64,000 nucleotides of DNA, taken from Heterohyrax brucei (taxonomy: Eukaryota; Chordata; Mammalia; Hyracoidea; Procaviidae). Shown piece after piece: positions 57,700 through 64,000 of this stretch. A program made the translations under genes and the position numbers. A model generated the notes under the pieces. That model did not search any database, had not been told where the DNA came from, and saw nothing but the letters and a program-made list of their open reading frames with translations. Each line of letters opens with the position of its first letter. Within the stretch, counting starts at the first letter, position 1. The stretch spans positions 23,816,001 through 23,880,000 of the forward strand of contig CM053152.1 of the NCBI GenBank assembly GCA_028571685.1. The letters are read 5' to 3'.

Positions 57700-57815
57700 G
57701 TTTCGGTGTGAATGCCAGCACCACACCTGTGGGGAGACGTGTGATCGCTGCTGTGCTGGCTACAATCAGAGACGGTGGGGGCCGGCCACTTCAGAACAGA
57801 GTAATGAGTGTGAGG
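57700..57815 (+). CDS. LAMA3: LAMA3 coding exon: remainder of first laminin EGF-like module
   Basis: 116-nt exon, phase 2 in and phase 1 out. It encodes (L)[20 protein letters not shown], then YNQRRWGPA and ending SNECE plus one base. The cysteine spacing [16 protein letters not shown] completes the LE1 disulphide pattern begun in the previous exon. YNQRRW is the LAMA3-type version of a segment that other alpha chains have as FNQQPW or YHQQPW. The left-over G should pair with the next exon to give Ala and a CNCHGHA-type LE2 start. I did not find that exon before position 64000. Acceptor is atccacacaccag, donor is gtgagtg. A MIR-like SINE and a hAT foldback element lie within about 520 bp upstream. 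Confidence 0.95.
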
Positions 57816-58065
57816 GTGAGTGTCGGGGCAGGGGGCTGGGAAGTGAGGCTCCCCACAGGCCTCTGTCCCCATTTCTACCTGAGGACTGACACCGTGCTTC
57901 TCATGCTCACAAAACGCCTGGGATCGTGTCCATCTTAAGAAGTCACATCTGCCTGCTGCAGTGGGGAAAATCACAGACTGGAGGTAAATCCAGACATGAG
58001 TATGAATACAAAATTAACAGCGGTGTTAATCATTAATATTTGCCAAACATTTACTACATGTAGAA

Positions 58066-58415
58066 ATCAGGGGCAGTGTTGGTTCAGTGAGCGCATTCTA
58101 CCTTCCATGTGCGGGACCCAGGTTAGAGTCCTGGCCTGTGCACCGCGTTCTCAGCTGCCACCCAGCCATCAGGGGAGTCCTACCTGCTGCTCTGATGTGG
58201 AGCTGATTTCAGCACACAGAGCTTATGGGCTAAGATGAACTAGGAAGAAAGGCCTGCTGGTCTGCTTCTGAAAATCAGCCCATGAAAACCTTGTGAATCA
58301 CAGCAGCTCCATCCACAGTGGATCACAGGCAGGGTACAGAACTGGTATCACTGTTTTCCATTGTGTGGGGGGTTGCTAAGAGATGGGGCTGATGGTGCCA
58401 GTTAACAACATCAGC
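58066..58415 (+). mobile_element. tRNA-Gly-headed, RTE-tailed SINE
   Basis: Sense. Head ggcagtgttggttcagtgag, then cattctaccttccatgtgcg and gacccaggttagagtcctgg, follows a tRNA-Gly(GCC)-like gene: box A near ttggttcagtg, anticodon-arm-like ttccatg, box B-like ggttagagtcc. Body: aggaagaaaggcctgctggt, gaaaatcagcccatgaaaac. 3' end gctaagagatggggctgatg and gttaacaacatc is RTE-like. Confidence 0.72.
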
Positions 58416-59020
58416 ACTGCGTGCAAATATTGAGCTGAGTATGCTTTAAAATGCTTGCTTTTCTTTTTAGGAATCTAGTATCTGGTGCAACTGCCATAAA
58501 TTTTTAAACCCTTTCTGCTTCTTGGACTGTGACACTGGATAGGAATCCTAGGTCTTTTGAGGACCAAGTTCAGAGAAGATGGCAAGACTGATGTCTAAAT
58601 ACATGGTTGGAAGCACTGAGGGAGATGGGATAGGAGGAGCAGTGTGGAAGGAGTGAGGCCGGGGGAGGAGGGAAGGGCAGGGGAAGAAAGTAGAAAAGAC
58701 AAAAGGCTGTTTTTAACTTATGGGTGGAATGTAAAGCAAGATAACTGTTATTTATAATGACTAAGCTCTAACTAGGGTATCCAAGTGGAGAAACCACACG
58801 TTTATTACAATCACTGGAAATATTTCTTGTAACTTCTTGATTACAAAGATTTTCTAACTTTTTCTAGATATTCTTAGCATTCGAAGATGGATTTTTCTCC
58901 CCTCCCCTCATTAGAGACAGGTCAACATGACCTCTATTAATACAATTAATAAATTTATTGTACTCTTCACAATTTAAGAAAAAGGAAAAAGATTTGGAAA
59001 GCAGTATGTTAAAGAAACAA

Positions 59021-59490
59021 AACTATTGTGCTTTAGGCAAACGTTTACAGCGCAGATTGTCTGGGTCCTGCTGTTGGGATCTCTCTTGGAGCTGTCGGTG
59101 GTGGTAGGCTGTCACTGCCTGTTCTTCTGAGGTCAAGAGGTAGAGGCTGTGGTTCCTGTGGTCCGGTAGTCCTTTAGATTAGTATTTTCCTTGTGTCTTT
59201 GGTTTTCTTCATTCTCCTTTGCTCCAGATAGGGTGGGACCAATAGATGTATCTTAGATGGCCACTTGCAACCTTTGAAGATCCCAGATGCAACTCACCAA
59301 AGTAGGATGTAGAATTTTTTTTATATAAACTATGTTATGGCAGTTGACCTAGATGTCTCCTGAGATTGTAGACCCCAGGACCCAGCTCCAATAAGTTGGT
59401 CCCTCAAGGTGTCTGAATGTGTCTAGGAAGTGTCAGTGACTTTGTTTTGGTCAGGTTGTGCTAGCTTCTCCAATAATGTGTGTTGTGGAT
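59021..59490 (-). mobile_element. L1 LINE 3' UTR fragment, internally shortened
   Basis: Antisense: attgtgctttaggcaaacgt 3' terminus, then a jump to ctgtcggtggtggtaggctg, caatagatgtatcttagatg, aactcaccaaagtaggatgt and gttggtccctcaaggtgtct. About 350 bp of 3' UTR seen in other copies are missing. Confidence 0.8.
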
Positions 59491-59585
59491 TTTCTTTTTT
59501 GAAATGACCAAAAGGCATGTGGAACCAGATTTGTTGAATGGTTGGATAAAAATCTGTACTTGATACTTTTTACCCAATTAACAGA

Positions 59586-59745
59586 CAGGAAACTCTGGTA
59601 GCATAGTGGTTAACTGCTATGGCTGCTAACCAAAACATCAGCAGTTCAAATACACTTCAGGCACTCCTTGGAAACTCTGTAATTCTCCTCTGTCCTATAG
59701 GGTCACTATGAATTAGAATCAACTTGACAGTAACAGATAACCGAT
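59586..59745 (+). mobile_element. AfroSINE
   Basis: Sense: ggaaactctggtagcatagt head, agcagttcaaatacacttca, cctctgtcctatagggtcac, gaattagaatcaacttgaca. Confidence 0.87.
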
Positions 59746-59760
59746 GGTAATTAAGAAATA

Positions 59761-59960
59761 GGAGTCCCTGGATAGTGCAGATGGCCAACATGCTTACCCA
59801 AAATGTTGGAAGCTTGAGTCCATCAGAGTCACCTTGGAAGAAAGGCCTGGAAGTCTACTTATAAAAAGCCCACCACTGAAAATGCTATGGAGTTTGGCTC
59901 TACTGTGACACACATAGGCTCACCATTAATTGGAATAAGTCAGTGGCAACTGGCAATAAC
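59761..59960 (+). mobile_element. AfroSINE, second subtype in tandem
   Basis: Sense: ggagtccctggatagtgcag head, ggaagcttgagtccatcaga, ggaagaaaggcctggaagtc, ctactgtgacacacataggc 3' part, aagtcagtggcaactggc end. Confidence 0.87.
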
Positions 59961-60639
59961 AGATAAGAGTGATGATTTCATCTGATCAGTAAATTTACCC
60001 AAAAACATTTCCAGTGAGGAGTTCCAAGAATATTCTGAGAGATGCTAATATTGTTGGAATGTGTTGGTAGCTCCCTGAGGCAGGTGGATGTCTATGCTCA
60101 GGGGTGTTCCTTGAATAAACTTCGTAGCCAAAGCAAATAGGTTCCTTCTCAGTGACTTCCCACTCTTCACTCTTGGATAATGGGACCAGAAGGAGGGAAA
60201 GGTAATGATAATCAGGGGTCATTTCTTCTACTGCTTTCCAGTGCTAGTTTTGTATATTTTGCTTGATGAATGTTGGTTCTATGAACTCCATCCAGCATTT
60301 GCAACTTGACTAGTTTTCCAGACTAGTGGAAGCTTTTAGTGAATGACATACTTCAATCCAACACATACGAAAAGTTAATAAAAAAAAAATTTCTCCAGTG
60401 AGTTTTTAACCTTTTAAAACTTGTTAAAATGATTGAAGATTGTAAAAAACAATTTATATAAACTAGACTTTTTTGGACTCATGTATTAAGTGTTTTCTAA
60501 ATTTCATTTGAATTGCACTATTTTAAGTAGTAAAGGTAGTAAATATAATTGAATTGTTTGTCATTGTACCAAAATGGAGACACAAATAAGTTTTCAGCCT
60601 GTTAAAAACAGGATGAGTTGTCTAATTTCTTTTCTAATA

Positions 60640-63600
60640 TTTTATTGTGATTGAGTATACAGTTCAAATTAAATTTGCATGCCTGCCTATCTGCAGCTCC
60701 TTCTGCTCTCCTTGCCCAGTGACAGCACACTTCCTTTTCGTTTCATACATGTCGTATTCTCTTAACAATTTCTTGTCTCTTCATCTCCACCCTCTCCTCC
60801 CCCCTCTAGTAAAAGGCCAGTAGGACTGCATCCCACAGATACATAGAACCATAAAGCGCACACACCTTATGGTCATATTGTGTATCTGAGTTCTTTCTGA
60901 AGAGTTGACCCTCAGTTTTCCACATGTTTTCGGCATTGAAGACATTGGTGAAAAGCAAGGCTTCTGGTACTGAGATGGAATACCCACTGAGATATTTCAC
61001 GAAACAGATGCAGCGCTGAAAGTACTCACTCGTCTCTGCCAAGAAATTTGGAGGACAGCTACCTGGCCATCTGACTGGAAGAGATCCATATTTATACCCA
61101 TTCCAAAGAAAGGTGATCCAACCAGATGTGGAAATTACCAAACAATGTTGTTGATATCACATGCAAGTAAAATTCTGCTCAAGATCGTTCAAAAGCGACT
61201 ACAACAATATATTGACAAGGAACTGCCAGACATTCAAGCTGGGTTCAGAAGAGGACGTGGAACCAGAGATATGATCATTGATGTCAGATGGATCTTGGCT
61301 GAAAGCAAAGAATACCAGCAATATGTTTACTTCTGTTTCATTGACTACGCAAAAGCATTCGACTGTGTGGATCACACTAAACTGGCTAACATTGCGGAGA
61401 ATGGGAATTCCAGAACATGTAATTAAGCTCTTAAGGAATCAGTATGTGGATCAAGAGACAGTTATGTGAACAGAACAAGGGGACACTGCATGGTTTTAAG
61501 TCAGGAAAGGTGTGCTTCACGGTTGTATCCTTTCACCATATCTTTTTAATCTGTATGCCTAGCAAATATCTGCAAAGCTTGATCATACAAAGAAGAACGA
61601 GGCATCAGGATTGGAGGACGACTCATTAACAACTGGCGTTATGCAGACAACACCACTTTACGTGCTGGAAATGAAGAAGATTTGAGGCATTTACTGATGA
61701 AGATCAAGGACCACAGCCTTCAGTACAGATTGCACCTCAACAGCAGGAAAACAAAAATCCTTATAACTGGACCAGAAGCAGCATTGTCATAAATGGAGAA
61801 AGAATTGAGGCTGTCAAAGATTTCATTTTAATTGGGTCCACAGTCAATGTCCTTGGAAGCAGCAGTCAAGAAATCAAAAGACACATTGCACTGGGAAAAT
61901 CTTCTGCAAAGGGCCTCTTCAAAGTATTCAAAAGTAAGGATGTCACCTTGAAGACTAAAATGCGCCTGACCCAAGCTATGGTATTTTCAATTGTATCATA
62001 TGCATGCGAAAGCTGGACTATGAACAAAGCAGACAGAAGTAGAATTGATGCATTTGAATTGCGGTGTTGGAGAAGAATGTTGAATGTACACAGATCTGTT
62101 CTGGAAGAAGTACAACTAGAGTGCTCCTTGGAAGCAAAGATGGCAAGACTGCATCGTTCATACTTTGGACTTGTCAGGAAAGACTAGTCCCTGGAGAAAG
62201 ACATCATGCTTGGTAGAATGAGGGTCAGTGAAAAAGAGGAAGACCCTTGATAAGATGGATCGACACAGTGACTACAACAATGGACTTAAGCATAAAAACA
62301 ATTGTTGACATGGAACAAGACCGGGCAGTATTTCGTTCTGTTGTTCATAGAGTCGCTATGAGTTGGAACCGGCTTGATGGCACCTACCAACAACAACGTT
62401 TTTTAGTCAGGGGCAGCATCAGGTCAAGGGGCCATGCTCCCAGGAGAACCCTCAGGCTGCTGGACCATTAATTGTGGTCTTTTAGTGGAGTTCTTGAGGT
62501 GCACCCCTCTTTTTCTCATGTTGCCACTGGGACTCAACATTGTGTGCCCCATCATGGCTGTCTTTGGTGGTGGCTGGGCACCCTCTGGTTCTTCTGGTCA
62601 TATGTTGATACAGTCACCCATCTGTCTTTCTGTCTCATGGCTTTTTTCTTCTCGTATCTTTGTTGTTCTTGGTGATCATCTATTCTGGATGAGTTGGGAC
62701 CATTTGGTGTACCTCAGATGGCAGCAGGCTAGCTTTTAAGACCCCAGATGACCCTCACCAATATGGGGTGCAGTAGGCTACTTATGCCATTTGGCCTCTA
62801 CATCCGTTGAGGGCATGGTCCCCAGACTCCTGCCCCTGATACCCTATCTTGCAATATCAGTTTAAGATTAGAAGAGTTTTCAGTTTATGTTGAAGTCCAG
62901 TTAAGTTGATCTTCTTTCTACTGTGTGCTGTCACTGCTTTCACTCAACCAAATTTCTATCAACTAGGTATTCTATGACCAGCTCTCTCCCTCCCTCCCCA
63001 CCCTTGCAGCCATCAATCAGTTTTTTCTTCTGTAGGTCTATTTTTAAGTCACTATTCTAGGGGCCTCATACAATAATTGTCCTTTTGCCACCGACTGATT
63101 TCACTCAGCATAATGTCTTCCAGTTGAAATCAGGTTATGAGATGCTTCCTAAAATCATCATTATTCTTTATCATTGCATAGTGTTCCATTGAGTATATGC
63201 CCCATAGTTTGTTTATCCCTTCATCTGTTGTTGGGCATCTGGGTTGGTTCCATCTTTTTGCTATTGTGGACTGTGCTACAATAAACATTCATGTGCATGT
63301 GTCTGTTCATGTGACTGCCCTTATTTCTGCAGGATACATTCCAAGCGGTGGGATTACTGGATCAAATGATATTATCTATTCCCAGCTTTTTAAGGAGGCA
63401 CCAAATTGTTTTCCATAGAGGCTGTACTATTTTGCAATCCCACCAGCAGTGTAGGAGAGCTCCAATGTCTCCACAGCCTCACCAGCATTTGTTGTTTTAT
63501 GTTTTTTTGGATCATGGCCAATCTTGTTGGGGTGAGATGGTATCTCATTGTAGTTTTAATTTGGATTTCTCTAATAGCTAGTGATTGTGAGCATTTTCTC

Positions 63601-63788
63601 ATGTGTCCTTTGGCTGCCTGGATGTCCTCTTCAGTGAAGTGTCTGTCCATCTAGTTTCCCCATCACTTAATTGGGTTGTTTACTTTTTCTTGTTAATATT
63701 TTGTAATACCTTGTAGAATATGGAGATGTGACATCAGTCCAACGTGTAGTTGTCAGATGTTTTCCCTGTCTGAAGGTGGTCTTTTAAT
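60640..63788 (-). mobile_element. L1 LINE, 5'-truncated, split by an RTE
   Basis: Antisense: 3' UTR 60640-60918 (tttattgtgattgagtatac to gaagagttgaccctcag), an RTE, then 62399-63788 continuing in register (gtcaggggcagcatcaggtc, tctttggtggtggctgggca, cttttaagaccccagatgac, then reversed ORF2). On the minus strand 63390-63650 shows the ORF2 C-terminus ([31 protein letters not shown]). Broken and inactive. Confidence 0.88.
60930..62398 (+). mobile_element. RTE (BovB-like) LINE, 5'-truncated, inserted in L1
   Basis: Sense, about 1.47 kb. Order: (KA-LVKSKASGTE)-like start at 60935, IPIPKKGDPTRCGNYQ at about 61100, 61145-61426 with SHASKILLKIVQKRLQQYID, IQAGFRRGRGTRDMI and CFIDYAKAFDCVDH (RT motif with catalytic Asp), frameshift near 61390, RMGIPEHVIKLL, then RYADNTTL at about 61638, where the catalytic YADD box has become YADN. 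61948-62187 gives LTQAMVFSIVSYACESWTMN and FELRCWRRML. The 3' end is gtcgctatgagttggaaccg and ccaacaacaacg. No endonuclease domain. Confidence 0.93.
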
Positions 63789-64000
63789 TCTTATTTATTT
63801 ATTGTGATTGAATGTAAGTGTACAATCCAGTTTAAATTTGCATGCCTGCCTATGTGTAGCTCCTACTGCTCTCCTTGCGTGGTGGCAGGACACTCCTCAT
63901 ATCCTCTTAACAACTCCCTACCCCCTCCTCTCCACCCTCTCTACTCCCTTCTAGTAAGGGGCCAGTAGGACAACATCCTCTAGGTGCATAGAACCATAAA
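63789..64000 (-). mobile_element. L1 LINE 3' end, runs out of the window
   Basis: Antisense: ttatttatttattgtgattg, then gtgtacaatccagtttaaat, gcctatgtgtagctcctact, cttctagtaaggggccagta. A separate insertion abutting the previous L1. Confidence 0.87.

Larger units (their letters stand above)
57816..64000 (+). other. LAMA3: LAMA3 intron after LE1 exon (start of)
   Basis: Begins with the gtgagtg donor and runs out of the window. It holds a tRNA-Gly-headed SINE, an antisense L1 fragment, two AfroSINEs and an antisense L1 with an RTE inside. 58416-59020 and 59961-60639 hold nothing I recognise. The LE2 exon is not present. Confidence 0.8.

Noticed and set aside
58066..58140. Functional tRNA-Gly gene
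   Set aside because: Arms are degraded, and the sequence continues without interruption into a SINE body with an RTE tail.
58471..58545. Possible next LAMA3 exon: an acceptor-like ctttttag followed by tgg tgc aac tgc cat (WCNCH)
   Set aside because: The CNCH string recalls the LE2 start, but in the phase set by the previous donor the sequence hits a TAG after two codons, and nothing downstream resembles LE2.

Overview
The window is vertebrate nuclear DNA from a mammal, almost certainly an afrotherian and most likely an elephant. The organism call rests on dense tRNA-derived AfroSINE-type SINEs, RTE (BovB-like) LINEs with their internally deleted derivatives, and an L1 whose 3' UTR recurs many times. 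There is no bacterial gene, operon, CRISPR array or terminator. Most open frames are chance frames or fragments of transposons.

The only host gene I can support is LAMA3 (laminin subunit alpha-3, long alpha-3B form) on the + strand. Five coding exons lie at 47246-47363, 48053-48171, 49308-49478, 52774-52865 and 57700-57815. They have canonical splice sites and compatible phases, and join into one uninterrupted frame of 616 nt. They encode the C-terminal two thirds or so of the laminin N-terminal (LN) polymerisation domain and the first laminin EGF-like (LE) module. The signal peptide and the start of the LN domain were not found and must lie upstream. The next LE exon lies downstream. The window is therefore the end of a very long 5' intron (1-47245), five exons with four introns, and the start of another intron (57816-64000).

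Region by region: 1-21 kb is intron with AfroSINEs, 3' ends of antisense L1s, RTE-derived deletion elements and stretches without recognisable content. 21.6-28.8 kb is a decayed sense L1 with a tandem-monomer 5' region, an ORF1 coiled coil, ORF2 reverse transcriptase and the 3' UTR, interrupted by antisense L1 pieces. 28.8-36 kb is antisense L1, SINEs, a 115-bp duplication, an ERVL/MaLR-like solo LTR and an old L1M 3' end. 36.3-39.7 kb is an antisense RTE LINE split by a palindromic mariner, an LTR and an L1 3' end. 39.8-47 kb holds a TA/TG/CA palindromic microsatellite, an internally deleted L1, a second palindromic mariner, a hAT fragment and nested LTRs. 47.2-57.8 kb is the LAMA3 exon cluster. 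57.8-64 kb is intron with a tRNA-Gly-headed SINE and an RTE inserted in an antisense L1.

The insertions give a relative chronology: old L1M, MIR and hAT first, then RTE, then mariner, LTR and L1, with AfroSINEs throughout. I found no convincing undescribed functional system. The most notable structures are the palindromic mariner derivative (two copies), the monomeric L1 5' region, the nested RTE mosaic and the hAT foldback element beside a LAMA3 exon. Names of repeat families are from recognition, not from a database search.
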